A model generated the notes under the pieces. The model had not been told where the DNA came from. It saw only the letters and a program-made list of their open reading frames with translations, and made no database searches. Shown piece by piece: positions 1-9,444 of a stretch of 64,000 nucleotides of DNA; the stretch's first letter is position 1; the number at the start of each line of letters is the position of its first letter. The position numbers and the translations under genes are program-made. Origin of the DNA: Salinicola aestuarinus (GTDB lineage: Bacteria; Pseudomonadota; Gammaproteobacteria; Pseudomonadales; Halomonadaceae); contig NZ_PZJP01000017.1 of the NCBI RefSeq assembly GCF_003206645.1, positions 1 through 64,000 on the forward strand. The letters run 5' to 3'.

Positions 1-75
1 CTCGCGGATGATATGAATCGACTCCGCCTCGAGCTGTTTGAGGTGGGTCTGACGGGTGGGAACGAGTTCCGACAT
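1..75 (-). CDS. cysD: Sulfate adenylyltransferase subunit 2, N-terminus only (partial)
   Basis: The first 25 codons of a minus-strand gene that leaves the window at base 1. The translation contains THLKQLEAESIHIIRE, a near match to the start of CysD, the small ATP-sulfurylase subunit that, with the GTPase CysN, forms adenosine 5'-phosphosulfate from sulfate and ATP. The ATG lies at 75-73. Its position just after cysQ on the same strand makes a sulfur-assimilation operon likely. Only the N-terminus is visible, so the PP-loop cannot be checked. Confidence 0.85.
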   Translation of the reverse strand, partial: MSELVPTRQTHLKQLEAESIHIIRE

Positions 76-122
76 GCCGCAGTCTCCGAATGAAAGGTCA
101 GGGGAATTTCGCGCCATCGACA

Positions 123-938
123 TCAGTTCAGCGCCGAGGCAAGCGCCGACTCCCAACGCGAGTCGCGCCGTGAGCAGACGATGAAAAACGGGTTGAGCAG
201 GCTTTCGCCGCGGTTGCAGCGAAGCGGGGCCAGGGTGTTGGCATCGAGCACCTCGCCACCCGAGGCGGTCACCACCGCCTGCGCGGCAGCCGTATCCCAC
301 TCACAGGTGGGGGCCAGCCGCGGGTAGAGGTCCGCCTGCCCCTCGGCCACCAGACAGAGCTTGATCGAGCTGCCCATCGACACCCGCTCATGGGCCGGCA
401 GCCCAGCGCAGAACGCCTCGAACGCCTCGGAGCCGTGGGAACGGCTACCTACCACGCGCCAGGTATCACCGTCCGCTACGGGTAGCGGCCGCGGCGCGAT
501 CGGCAGGCGTTCACCGTCAATGGATTTCCAGGCCCCCACGCCCTGCTCACCCCACCAGGTGATGCCGAGCACCGGCGCGTGCACGATGCCAAAGATCGGC
601 ACGCCGTCCTCGATCAGCGCCACGTTGAGGGTGAATTCACCGTTGCGCTTGATGAACTCCTTGGTGCCATCGAGCGGATCGATCAGCCAGTAGCGCGACC
701 AGCTGGCGCGCTCGGCGTAATCGACGCTTTCCGACTCTTCCGACAGCAGCGGCAGCGACGGCTCGACCGTCTCGAGCAGTGTCACCAGTGCGCGATGCGC
801 GGCGAGATCCGCCTCGGTCAATGGGCTGGCGTCGGCCTTGGTCTCGACATCGAAGTCGCGGTGATAGATGTCGAGCACGATGTCCCCCGCGGTTTTCACA
901 CCGTCGAGCAGCGTCTGTCGCGTTGCGTCATTCCACAT
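123..938 (-). CDS. cysQ: 3'(2'),5'-bisphosphate nucleotidase CysQ
   Basis: About 271 residues of the FIG/inositol-monophosphatase superfamily. CysQ hydrolyses 3'-phosphoadenosine 5'-phosphate (PAP) from sulfate assimilation to AMP in the cytoplasm. Visible metal-binding motifs are LLSEES (the Glu of motif A), WLIDPLDGTKEF (the DPLDGT signature) and CEWDTAAAQAV near the C-terminus (the WDxAA motif). All key acidic residues are present and the length is normal. I chose the ATG at 938 because AGGAA lies about six bases upstream. An in-frame start at 971 would add 11 unlike residues. It lies between an SLC13 permease and cysD on the same strand, which fits a sulfur operon. Confidence 0.92.
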   Translation of the reverse strand: MWNDATRQTLLDGVKTAGDIVLDIYHRDFDVETKADASPLTEADLAAHRALVTLLETVEPSLPLLSEESESVDYAERASWSRYWLIDPLDGTKEFIKRNGEFTLNVALIEDGVPIFGIVHAPVLGITWWGEQGVGAWKSIDGERLPIAPRPLPVADGDTWRVVGSRSHGSEAFEAFCAGLPAHERVSMGSSIKLCLVAEGQADLYPRLAPTCEWDTAAAQAVVTASGGEVLDANTLAPLRCNRGESLLNPFFIVCSRRDSRWESALASALN

Positions 939-1001
939 GTCGGATTCCTGTCGTAGGTCGAGAGCGGGCACGCTCGGTGGCCTGGCGAACCGGGCTGCCT
1001 G

Positions 1002-2792
1002 TCATGGATGAAAGGGCCAGATCAGCGGCACCAGCGAGAGCGTGGTCACCGCAGTCAGCAGGCTCAGCGGCAGCCCCAGACGCAGGTAGTCAGTGATGCG
1101 ATAGCCCCCAGGGCCAAGCACCATCAGATTCGTCTGATACCCCAGCGGGGTAATGAAGCTGGCAGAGGCGGCAATGGTGACCGCGATCACGAAGGGCATC
1201 AGATCCACACCGAGCTGCTGCGAGACGGAGATCGCGATGGGAAACATCAGCACCGCGGCAGCATTGTTGGTTATGACTTCGGTGAAGAAGACGGTGAGGC
1301 CGTAGACCAGGGCGAGCCCGACGACCGGCGAGACCACCCCGCCGACCAGCCAAACCGCTATCTGCTCAGCGGCGCCGGTCTTGGTCATGGCGATCCCCAG
1401 CGCGAACGACGAGGCGATGACGATCAGTACGGAGAGGTCCAGATAGCGTCTGGCCTTGCCCATGGTGAGGCAGCCGGTAGCGAGCATCGCACCAGCGGCG
1501 CCAAGCGCGGCTTCGAGAATCGAGACGAGCCCCAGGGTATTGACGCCGACCATCAGGCAGAGAATGGCGATGGCCAGCGGCGCCTTGTGAAAGTTCGGCG
1601 GAGTGGAGTCGTTGAGCGCGCTGACCAGCAGAAAATCCTTGCGATAGCGGTACTGCGCCACGAACGCCTCACCGGTTTCCAGCAGCAGCGTATCGCCGAT
1701 CTGCAGACGGACATCGCCCAGCTTGCCGGAGAGACGCCGCCCGCCTCGTGAGATCGACAGGATCACCGCCTGAAAGCGCGACCGGAAGCGGCTGTCGCGC
1801 ACGCTTTGATTGATACCGGCGAAGTCAGGACCGATCACGGCCTCGACAAGACAACGGCGGTGTGTCGCCACCGCGAGCTTGTCGACGCTGCCGTTGGCTG
1901 GCGTCAGACCGCGAATCTGCCGAAGCTCACGAGCGCAGGCCGGCGCACCGATAAAGACCAGAATGTCACCGGCTTCCAATCGCGTCTCCGGTGGCACAGC
2001 GGTCAGTAGATCGTGTCCACGCTGGATGTCGGCGAGATAGCCGTACTGAAGATGGCGCAACCCCGCGTCGGCAATGCGCTTGCCGACCAGCGGGCCGCCG
2101 CTGTCGACCATTACCTCGACACCGTATTCGCGCACCTGGTCGAGCTGCTCGGCCACGCCTTCGCGCTTGGGGAGCAGCCGGTCGGCAAACAGCAGCAGAA
2201 AGGCGCCGCCCACGAGCAACAGCGGCAGTCCGATCGCGGTAAGCTCGAACATCCCTAGCGAGCGATTCCACTGACTCTGCAGCAGTCCGTCCACCACCAG
2301 ATTGGTACTGGTGCCGATCAGTGTGCAGGTGCCGCCGAGGATCGCGACGTAGCTCAGGGGCAGTAACAGCTTCGACGGCGACAGTTTGAGCCGCTTCGAC
2401 CAGTCCTGAATCGCAGGAATAAACATCGCGACCACGGTCGTGTTGTTGAGAAACGCGCTCAGAAACGATACCGGCAGCAGTACCCGCCAGTAGGCACGGC
2501 GCAACGTGCCGGGCTGGCCGAGCAGCTGCGTCGCCACCCAGTTGATCGCACCGGTCTCTTTCAACGCGGCAGCGACCACGTAAAGCGCGGCGATGGTCAT
2601 GACCCCGGTATTGGCGAAGCCCGCTAGCGCCTCGCCGGGCGTGAGCACCTGCGTCGCGATCAGGAAGGTCATTGCGGCCATCAGAATGGCGTCGGAGGCG
2701 ATGCGCGTGAGCATCAGCGCGGCGAGCACGGCGAACACACATGCCACGCTAAGCCAAGCGTCCATCCCCATCGTCATCGTTGCCGACTCCAT
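1002..2792 (-). CDS. SLC13/DASS family permease with two TrkA-C domains
   Basis: About 596 residues. Two hydrophobic halves flank a soluble middle (roughly residues 210-390) that contains two RCK/TrkA-C-like segments. The motif GTCTLIGTSTNLVVDGLL and the C-terminal ITNNAAAVLMFPIA are the paired SNT-type signatures of DASS/SLC13 carriers, which take up sulfate, dicarboxylates or related anions. The neighbouring cysQ and cysD make sulfate the most likely substrate, but this is inferred from context. The start at 2792 is preferred because AGGGGG lies a few bases upstream. A longer frame reaches 2864. A close paralogue in the same orientation lies at 38722-40485, on the other side of the capsule locus. 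Confidence 0.85.
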   Translation of the reverse strand: MESATMTMGMDAWLSVACVFAVLAALMLTRIASDAILMAAMTFLIATQVLTPGEALAGFANTGVMTIAALYVVAAALKETGAINWVATQLLGQPGTLRRAYWRVLLPVSFLSAFLNNTTVVAMFIPAIQDWSKRLKLSPSKLLLPLSYVAILGGTCTLIGTSTNLVVDGLLQSQWNRSLGMFELTAIGLPLLLVGGAFLLLFADRLLPKREGVAEQLDQVREYGVEVMVDSGGPLVGKRIADAGLRHLQYGYLADIQRGHDLLTAVPPETRLEAGDILVFIGAPACARELRQIRGLTPANGSVDKLAVATHRRCLVEAVIGPDFAGINQSVRDSRFRSRFQAVILSISRGGRRLSGKLGDVRLQIGDTLLLETGEAFVAQYRYRKDFLLVSALNDSTPPNFHKAPLAIAILCLMVGVNTLGLVSILEAALGAAGAMLATGCLTMGKARRYLDLSVLIVIASSFALGIAMTKTGAAEQIAVWLVGGVVSPVVGLALVYGLTVFFTEVITNNAAAVLMFPIAISVSQQLGVDLMPFVIAVTIAASASFITPLGYQTNLMVLGPGGYRITDYLRLGLPLSLLTAVTTLSLVPLIWPFHP

Positions 2793-3565
2793 CGCGCCCC
2801 CTGTTTCCCTGAAACCTATGGCCTGTCCCGAAAACCGATGGCCTGGCCAAAACGTATCGCCCACCCGCCAGCGTGACGCCGCTCATGCTGACGGGATTGG
2901 CGTGTTTTTTTGGCGCTTAACCAAAAGCCAACAAGTTCGAGTCACGACCACTGTGCACGAGCTTGCTGAAGCGCCGACCGGTGCTCTCGAGGCTCTTTTT
3001 CGACTGGTTCGGGTCGGTGAGTCAAACGCTAAATTCGTCGTTTGTGTCTTTTTGTAACTCATCATTCGCCCGGCGTTGCTGCTTCGAAAGGGAACGCCGT
3101 CAGTCTTGCGGCGCATCACGTCATGAAAATCCTGATGGCCGGCAAATCGCTGAAATGAAGGCTTTTTATTCGCCAAAACGACGAAATGGCGGGCGTGCAG
3201 ACGTATCGGGGATGCGGCAAACTCAACCCTCACGTGGAGAATTGGCCCACTGCGATTGCGGGGATTCATCATGCGGGAGTCGTTAGGACCCTGATTTAAA
3301 TCCTCGTCTCAACGGGTCCCGAGTCGCAGCTTTGTCATACCCGAGCTTGCGAAGTTGCTACAAAGAAATGATTGCTTACATTGGCAGCCACGGAGGGTCT
3401 TCGACGTAACGCAATGCAAAACGACTTGTGGCGACGCGCGTCCAGGACGCTAAAACCGGTCGGCCCGCGTGCGGTATACTGGAAGGCCGATTGCCTAAAA
3501 CCCTGAACTTGAGTAGCTTAGCCATCCCTTTCGCCGACCGACCGGACAACGCCGCCTCTTCTCCC
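2793..3565. other. Intergenic region between the sulfur operon and kpsC
   Basis: About 770 bases separating the divergent SLC13 gene and kpsC. The short open frames here (for example the 129-codon minus frame at 2883-3272) have arginine- and serine-rich, low-complexity translations with no recognisable domain, and I do not call them. The stretch from 3000 to 3380 is locally richer in A+T. It should hold the promoters of both transcription units, and a TATACT at 3475-3480 could be a -10 element, but I found no convincing matching -35. Confidence 0.4.
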
Positions 3566-5626
3566 ATGCCTAACGACTCGACCGCGCCGCGATCGTCATC
3601 CCCCCGTGTGGCCGGCTATCTATCGAAGGGCCTGGAACGCTGGCATATCATTGCCTGCCTGCTGCCGGAGTTCGATCGTCAGGTCCGCCTGACCCCGGGC
3701 CGAAAGCACGCTGTCGATGCCATTCTCGGCTGGGGCCTCAAACCTACCTCGGTCAAGGCCCGGCGTCTGGCGACCCAGCGCCGTGTACCCTATGTCGCCA
3801 TTGAAGACGGCTTTCTGCGCTCGCTCGGCCTCGGCGTTCACTACTCTCAGCCGCAGAGTCTGGTGGTCGACCATAGCGGAATCTATTACGATGCCACGCG
3901 TCCGTCCGACCTCGAGCAACTGCTTAACGAAGCGATCTTCGATGACGCCGAGCTCGAGCGCGCCGCCGCCGCCATCGCGCGCATTCGTGCGCTGAGACTG
4001 TCGAAGTACAACCATGCGCCCGACCGGCCATTGGCAACCGCAGAGCACTCGCGAGTGCTGGTCGTGGACCAGACCCGGGACGACGCGTCGATCACCCACG
4101 GTCTTGCCGACGCTGCGGCATTCCAGACGATGCTCGACCGCGCGATCGATGAGCACCCCGACGCCGAGATTCTGATCAAGACCCATCCGGACGTCATCGC
4201 CGGGCGCAAGCAGGGCTATCTCACCGATGCCGCAGCCCACCCGCGCTGTCGCCTCATCGGCGAGGACCTCAACCCCTGGGCCTTGATAGACGCGGTCGAT
4301 GCAGTCTATGTCGTGACCAGTCAGCTTGGCTTCGAGGCGCTGATGGCTGACAAACCGGTCTCATGCTTTGGCCTGCCGTTTTACGCCGGCTGGGGGCTGA
4401 CACGAGACACCCAGACATGCGAACGTCGACGGCGAACGCGTAGCCGCGACGAGCTCTTCGCCGCGGCTTATCTGCGATACTGCCGCTACGCCAACCCCTA
4501 TACCGGCCAAGTCTCGACGCTCGAGGCAACGATCGACCTGATCGGCGACCAGAAGCGCCAGCGCGATCGACTCGCCGGCCACTGGCTCGCGGTGGGTTTC
4601 TCGAGCTGGAAGCGGGCTTTCATTCGCGATTTTCTGGGCCCAGCGTCCAGCGTGCGCTTCACCTCCCACGCCTGCCCCACCGATGAAGAAGCTCAGGCGT
4701 GCGACAGTCTGGTCGTGTGGGGACAGAAAGCGGACGACGCCCTACGGCACTACTGTCGACGGCACAACCTGCGCCTCTGGCGGATGGAGGATGGCTTCAT
4801 CCGCTCGGTGGGCCTGGGCGTGGATCTGACCCGGCCGCTATCGCTGGCATTTGACGCCCGCGGGCTCTACTACGATGCCAATCACGAAAGCGATCTCGAG
4901 TGGCTACTCGGTAACGCCGAGTTCGACACGGCCCTGTTGGCTCGCGCCGCTACGCTCCGGGAACGACTGATCGCGCTCAAGCTCTCCAAGTACAACGTGG
5001 CCGCCGCCGGCGCGAGTCTGCCTAGCCGCGAGACCCTCGGCGCGCGGCGAGTCGTGCTGGTGCCAGGCCAGGTGGAAACCGACGCCTCCATCGCTCAGGG
5101 GTCGCCGGTGGTGCGCACGAACCGCGCGCTGCTGGAAGCGGTACGCGCCGAGCGCCCCGATGCCTTCATCATTTACAAGCCGCATCCGGACGTCGTTTCC
5201 GGCGCGCGGGTCGGCGTGATCGATGACGACGCCCGCCGACTCTTCGATCGCGAGGCCAGGGATGCGGATATCATCGATCTCATCGACGCGGCCGACGAGA
5301 TCCACACCATGTGCTCTCTGACTGGCTTCGAGGGCCTGATGCGCGGTGTCGAAGTCCACACCCACGGCTTGCCTTTCTATGCCGGCTGGGGGCTGACCAG
5401 TGACCGCCTCAAAGCGCCCCGCCGTCAACGCACACTCTCGCTGGATGCGCTCATCGCCGGGGCCCTGCTGCTCTACCCGACCTACGTCGACCCGACCAGC
5501 GGCGAATTCTGCAACGCCGACACCGCCATCGAGCTCGTTCATCAGCAGCGTTCACGCCGGCGCGGGCTGTCCGCACGCGTTCGCTTCTACCGGCTTTACC
5601 GCAACCTGTTTTCAGGGAGGGTGTGA
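3566..5626 (+). CDS. kpsC: Capsule beta-Kdo transferase KpsC (two-module)
   Basis: About 686 residues, close to E. coli KpsC (about 675). KpsC is a cytoplasmic enzyme with two retaining beta-Kdo transferase modules (families GT99 and GT107) that alternately extend the poly-Kdo linker on the capsule lipid. The duplication is visible. EDGFLRSLGLG at about residue 80 and EDGFIRSVGLG at about residue 408 are equivalent, each is followed by a YYDA...SDLE segment and an LSKYN segment, and each half ends with GFEALM or GFEGLM then GLPFYAGWGLT. The frame is open from 3428, but the extra 46 residues are not KpsC-like, so I use the ATG at 3566, although its ribosome site is weak. The kpsS start follows the stop directly. 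Confidence 0.93.
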   Translation: MPNDSTAPRSSSPRVAGYLSKGLERWHIIACLLPEFDRQVRLTPGRKHAVDAILGWGLKPTSVKARRLATQRRVPYVAIEDGFLRSLGLGVHYSQPQSLVVDHSGIYYDATRPSDLEQLLNEAIFDDAELERAAAAIARIRALRLSKYNHAPDRPLATAEHSRVLVVDQTRDDASITHGLADAAAFQTMLDRAIDEHPDAEILIKTHPDVIAGRKQGYLTDAAAHPRCRLIGEDLNPWALIDAVDAVYVVTSQLGFEALMADKPVSCFGLPFYAGWGLTRDTQTCERRRRTRSRDELFAAAYLRYCRYANPYTGQVSTLEATIDLIGDQKRQRDRLAGHWLAVGFSSWKRAFIRDFLGPASSVRFTSHACPTDEEAQACDSLVVWGQKADDALRHYCRRHNLRLWRMEDGFIRSVGLGVDLTRPLSLAFDARGLYYDANHESDLEWLLGNAEFDTALLARAATLRERLIALKLSKYNVAAAGASLPSRETLGARRVVLVPGQVETDASIAQGSPVVRTNRALLEAVRAERPDAFIIYKPHPDVVSGARVGVIDDDARRLFDREARDADIIDLIDAADEIHTMCSLTGFEGLMRGVEVHTHGLPFYAGWGLTSDRLKAPRRQRTLSLDALIAGALLLYPTYVDPTSGEFCNADTAIELVHQQRSRRRGLSARVRFYRLYRNLFSGRV

Positions 5627-6904
5627 GTGGTTGCTACTGCCCAAACGCCATCATCATCGCGCAAGCATTTCCTGCTGCTGCAGGGCGTCTGCTCGCCGTT
5701 TTTCAACCGTCTGGGCGAGCGTCTGATCGCGGCTGGGCATCGGGTCACTAAGGTCAATTTCACTGCTGGCGACAGCCTTTACTGGCATCTCGGCGGCACG
5801 CGGACCTATCGCGGCCATATCGAGGACATCCCAGGCTACCTGGCAAGACTCTGGGAGCGTGAGGGCATCACCGACCAGGTGGTGTTCGGTGATCGCCGCC
5901 CGGTTCACCGACGTGCGGTCGTCGCGGCGCGCCAGCGAGGCATTCGCAATCATGTCTTCGAGGAGGGCTACTTTCGCCCTTACTGGGTCACGCTGGAGCG
6001 GGAAGGCGTCAACGCCCACTCACTGCTGCCCAAAGACCCGGATTGGTACCGCGAGGCAGGCAAGCGGCTGCCGAGCGTGGGCCGCCCGCAGGCGTTCCCC
6101 AACCAGTTCAAGACCCGCGCTCGCCACGATGTGCTCTACCATCTCGCCGGCGCGGCCAACCCCTTTCTGCACCCCTACTATCGTAACCACGCGCTGGTCA
6201 CCGCCCCTCTGGAGTACGCGGGTTTTTTGCTGCGCGAGGCGCGCATGCCGTATCTCAGACGTCGCGATCAACGGCGGATGGAAGCGCTGCTCGCCGACGA
6301 CGCGCCGTTTTACCTACTGCCGCTGCAGCTCAAGAGCGACGCCCAGATTCGTTATCACTCCGACTTCAAGAACATGCAGGAGGTGATTGGCAAGGTAGCG
6401 GCCTCGTTCGCCTTCCACGCCCCCGCCAACGCGCGGCTGGTGATCAAGAACCACCCGCTCGACATGGGCCTTGCGCACTATGCACGGCTGATCGAGGTAC
6501 TCAACCGCGAGTACGATCTGGGCGACCGCCTGGTCTATCTCGAGGGCGGCAACCTGGAACAGATGCTCCAACGCGCCAGCGGCCTGGTCACGGTCAACAG
6601 CACCGCGGGCAACGTAGCGCTCGGCTTCAACTGCCCCACGTACACGCTCGCATCACCGATCTACGACATGCCGGGCCTGACGCATCAAGGCAAGCTCGAC
6701 ACATTCTGGCAGAATGCCTCAAAACCCGATCCGGAACTCTTCCGGGCCTACCGGCGCACGGTCGCGCAGACCGTGCAGATCAATGGCGGTTTCTACTGCC
6801 GGCCGGGTATCGAGCTTGCCGCCGAGAACGCGCTGCAGTCGATGCAGCGCGACCGCTCGCCGCTGGAGCAGCTCATGGACGAAATAGGAACGTTGCACCG
6901 ATGA
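5627..6904 (+). CDS. kpsS: Capsule beta-Kdo transferase KpsS
   Basis: 425 residues, of KpsS/LipB type. In E. coli KpsS adds the first beta-Kdo to lyso-phosphatidylglycerol and so starts the capsule linker that KpsC extends. Visible features include an N-terminal FLLLQGVCSPFFNRLGERL segment, VFEEGYFRPYWVTLE, and a C-terminal NHPLDMG and LVTVNSTAGNVAL, typical of this GT-B-like Kdo transferase group. The start is a GTG immediately after the kpsC stop, preceded by AGGGAGG, so the two genes are translationally coupled. Its lipid acceptor in this organism may be unusual, because the next four genes look like a lipid-building set. Confidence 0.92.
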   Translation: MVATAQTPSSSRKHFLLLQGVCSPFFNRLGERLIAAGHRVTKVNFTAGDSLYWHLGGTRTYRGHIEDIPGYLARLWEREGITDQVVFGDRRPVHRRAVVAARQRGIRNHVFEEGYFRPYWVTLEREGVNAHSLLPKDPDWYREAGKRLPSVGRPQAFPNQFKTRARHDVLYHLAGAANPFLHPYYRNHALVTAPLEYAGFLLREARMPYLRRRDQRRMEALLADDAPFYLLPLQLKSDAQIRYHSDFKNMQEVIGKVAASFAFHAPANARLVIKNHPLDMGLAHYARLIEVLNREYDLGDRLVYLEGGNLEQMLQRASGLVTVNSTAGNVALGFNCPTYTLASPIYDMPGLTHQGKLDTFWQNASKPDPELFRAYRRTVAQTVQINGGFYCRPGIELAAENALQSMQRDRSPLEQLMDEIGTLHR

Positions 6905-6956
6905 CACCGCACACCTTCATGACTCACACCGGGAACCGCATGGCTGACATGACTTC

Positions 6957-7766
6957 ATGACAAGAATCGTGATCACCGGGGCAACCGGTGCCATTGGTGC
7001 CGCATTGGCCCAGCACTACGCCGTGCCGGGTAATCATCTGACGCTGCACGGCCGCCGCGAGGCGGTGCTGGACGATGTCGCCAGCCAGTGCCGTGAGCGG
7101 GGTGCCGACGTTACGCTCTCGTGTGTCGATCTCACCGACGACGTCTCGCTGCACGCTTGGCTCGATACACTGTGCGAGCCTTCACCACCGGATCTGGTGA
7201 TCGTCAACGCGGGGATGAACATCAACATCGGCGAGTTCGGCGAAGGCGAAGCGTGGGATGATGCGAGCCGTCTGCTCGAGATCAACCTGCGCGTGCCGAT
7301 GGCGATGGGCAACCAACTCGGCAAGCGCATGCGGGCAACGGGCCACGGTCAGCTGGTCTTCATGAGTTCACTCGCCGCCTACCACGGCCTGGCGCTGACG
7401 CCGAGCTACAGCGCCAGCAAGGCCGGCGTCAAAGCCTACGCCGAGGGGCTACGCGGTTGGCTCGCCCCCAGCGGTGTCGGCGTCACGGTGGTCATGCCCG
7501 GGTATGTGAGTTCGAAGATGTGCCACGACATGCCGGGGCCCAAGCCCTTCCTGTGGCAGCCGGCACGTGCCGCCCGGCGCATCGCCGCGGGTGCAGCGCG
7601 CAACCGTGCCCGGGTGAGCTTCCCGTTTCCACTGGACTTCGGCTGCTGGTGGCTGGCGGTCCTGCCCGCCGCAGTGTCGCAACGCCTGCTGGCCTGGCTT
7701 GATTACGCACCGCCGGCGGCAACACGCGACGCCTCGTCTCCACGGCAAGAGCGCCCACATGACTGA
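6957..7766 (+). CDS. rkpH: Short-chain dehydrogenase/reductase, RkpH-like, in the capsule-lipid operon
   Basis: 269 residues, of the classical SDR family. The N-terminal GATGAIGAAL is the TGxxxGxG cofactor motif, VNAGMN is the NNAG-type motif, FMSSLAAYHG carries the catalytic Ser, and YSASKAG carries the Tyr-x-x-x-Lys pair. The C-terminal 60 residues include a hydrophobic stretch (FGCWWLAVLPAAV) that suggests membrane association, as in 3-ketosphinganine reductases. In Sinorhizobium meliloti the SDR RkpH is encoded beside RkpA (a PKS) and RkpG (an alpha-oxoamine synthase), and the same set is present here. I infer that it reduces the ketone made by the alpha-oxoamine synthase. The end overlaps the next gene by eight bases. 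Confidence 0.82.
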   Translation: MTRIVITGATGAIGAALAQHYAVPGNHLTLHGRREAVLDDVASQCRERGADVTLSCVDLTDDVSLHAWLDTLCEPSPPDLVIVNAGMNINIGEFGEGEAWDDASRLLEINLRVPMAMGNQLGKRMRATGHGQLVFMSSLAAYHGLALTPSYSASKAGVKAYAEGLRGWLAPSGVGVTVVMPGYVSSKMCHDMPGPKPFLWQPARAARRIAAGAARNRARVSFPFPLDFGCWWLAVLPAAVSQRLLAWLDYAPPAATRDASSPRQERPHD

Positions 7767-9267
7767 CCTGCTAATGGCTATCGTCGCCACACTCGCAGTG
7801 ACGACCCTGTTCGAGACGCTGCTCAAACCTCGCCCTCGCCTGCTCTGGCGACGCGAGCGCCCGGCGATCGCGGTGCATCTGGCGACCACCGTGCTGCACT
7901 TCGCCTTCTGGCTGCTGATCGTTCAGCGCCCGGGGTTCGCCGTGGTCATCGCGGCCTCGTTGCAGATGGTGGTCATCCAGGTCAACAACACCAAGTCGGC
8001 GTCACTGCGCGAGCCCTTCCTGTGCCAGGACTTCGAGTATTTCCTCGATGCGGTGCGCCATCCGAGGCTCTACATTCCTTTCTTTGGCGTGGGACTGACC
8101 ATCGCTTCGCTGATTGCCGGAGCCATCGCGATCGGTATCGGATTCTGGCTCGAACCCTCGCTCTTCGGGCGCGAGCAAGGACCGTGGAGTCTTTTTGTCA
8201 CGTTCGCCATTGTCGCGAGCGCCGTGACGACGTTGGCACTCTGCCTGCCGCGCCTGCCTCGCTGCACGCTGGAGCCGTTCACCGACCTCGAACGCTTCGG
8301 CCTCTATCCTTACCTGTGGGCCTACGGGTTGATGACCCGCGCGCCCATCGATCTTTCCGATAATCGCGAAGCGTTCCCGACGCCCTTCACGACGCCGACG
8401 GCACTGCCTCACCTGGTATTGGTGCAGAGCGAGTCATTCTTCGACCCCCGAGAATGGCTTTCGTCGATTCGGCACGACGTGCTGGAAACCTTCGATGCCA
8501 TGATGGCCGACTCGGTTCAAAGCGGCCGTCTCGAAGTCCCCGCCTGGGGGGCGAACACGGTGCGTACCGAGTCCGCCGTGCTCACCGGCCTCACCGCCCA
8601 GGCGCTGGGCGCCCATCGTTTCAATCCGTACCATCAGCTCTCGCAGCTAGAGGTCAACAACCTCGCGCGCGCGCTGAAGTCACTTGGCTATCGCACTGTC
8701 TGCCTGCATCCTTATCCCGGCACGTTCTATTTGCGGGACAGGGTCTACCCCCGACTCGGCTTCGACGAATTCATCGACATTGCCGCTTTCGACGACAAGG
8801 ACCGGGATGGACAGTACATTGGCGATCTCGCGCTCGCCAGGAAGGTTCACGAACAGTTGGAGGCAACCGATGCGCCACTGTTCGTCTTCGTCATCAGCAT
8901 GGAAAACCATGGACCGCTGCATCTGGAAACACCCGATCCGGCGGTCGCCGAGCGGTGGCTGGAAGGCGGCGTTACCGAGGGTTGCGAAGACCTCACGGTT
9001 TATCTGAGGCATCTAGGCAATACCGATAGTATGCTGGCAGCGCTCAAGACCTCCCTGCTGGCGAGCGACCGCGATGGGATACTGGCGTTTTACGGCGACC
9101 ACGTGCCAATCATGCCGAAAGTCTATGCCCGTCACGGTGAGCCGGACGGTCTCACCAATTATTTCATCTGGCAGAGCCACTCGCTTTGCGGCGATAACGT
9201 GCGCAGGACCCTGTCAGCCGATAAGCTGGGCACAACCATTTACGACAGAATCATCGGCCGAGCGTGA
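7759..9267 (+). CDS. LtaS/OpgB-like membrane phosphoglycerol transferase (sulfatase superfamily)
   Basis: About 502 residues. Five predicted membrane helices lie in residues 1-165, followed by a large extracytoplasmic alkaline-phosphatase/sulfatase fold. Motifs fit the LTA-synthase and phosphoglycerol-transferase group: VLVQSESFF with a metal-binding Glu at about 225, NTVRTESAVL with a candidate nucleophile Thr at about 270, and FYGDH with metal ligands D447 and H448. Such enzymes move glycerol-phosphate (or a similar head group) from phosphatidylglycerol onto an acceptor outside the inner membrane. I believe it corresponds in position to RkpI of the rhizobial rkp cluster, but I cannot confirm this by alignment. 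The start at 7759 overlaps the upstream gene. A frame start at 7699 lies too far inside that gene. Confidence 0.8.
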   Translation: MTDLLMAIVATLAVTTLFETLLKPRPRLLWRRERPAIAVHLATTVLHFAFWLLIVQRPGFAVVIAASLQMVVIQVNNTKSASLREPFLCQDFEYFLDAVRHPRLYIPFFGVGLTIASLIAGAIAIGIGFWLEPSLFGREQGPWSLFVTFAIVASAVTTLALCLPRLPRCTLEPFTDLERFGLYPYLWAYGLMTRAPIDLSDNREAFPTPFTTPTALPHLVLVQSESFFDPREWLSSIRHDVLETFDAMMADSVQSGRLEVPAWGANTVRTESAVLTGLTAQALGAHRFNPYHQLSQLEVNNLARALKSLGYRTVCLHPYPGTFYLRDRVYPRLGFDEFIDIAAFDDKDRDGQYIGDLALARKVHEQLEATDAPLFVFVISMENHGPLHLETPDPAVAERWLEGGVTEGCEDLTVYLRHLGNTDSMLAALKTSLLASDRDGILAFYGDHVPIMPKVYARHGEPDGLTNYFIWQSHSLCGDNVRRTLSADKLGTTIYDRIIGRA

Positions 9268-9444
9268 GAGGCGATTCAAGAGACAGGTGGATAGAGAGCA
9301 ACAGCCGAGGACGGCCTTGCATGGCGTCCGACCGCGGATTCGGGCGCTGTCCCGCTCCCTCCCCTGAATTCTGGACGAGCTCCCTCTGAATACGATGCGA
9401 ACAAAGCAAGGCGTAGCCCTTGAGCTACGGAGCAAGGAGTCCCA

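Noticed and set aside
2883..3272. 129-codon minus-strand open frame upstream of kpsC
   Set aside because: Low-complexity, Arg/Ser-rich translation with no domain, weak start context and position in a divergent promoter region.
3428..3565. Longer N-terminus for KpsC from the start at 3428
   Set aside because: The added 46 residues are unlike KpsC and would include what looks like leader sequence. The ATG at 3566 gives the family length.
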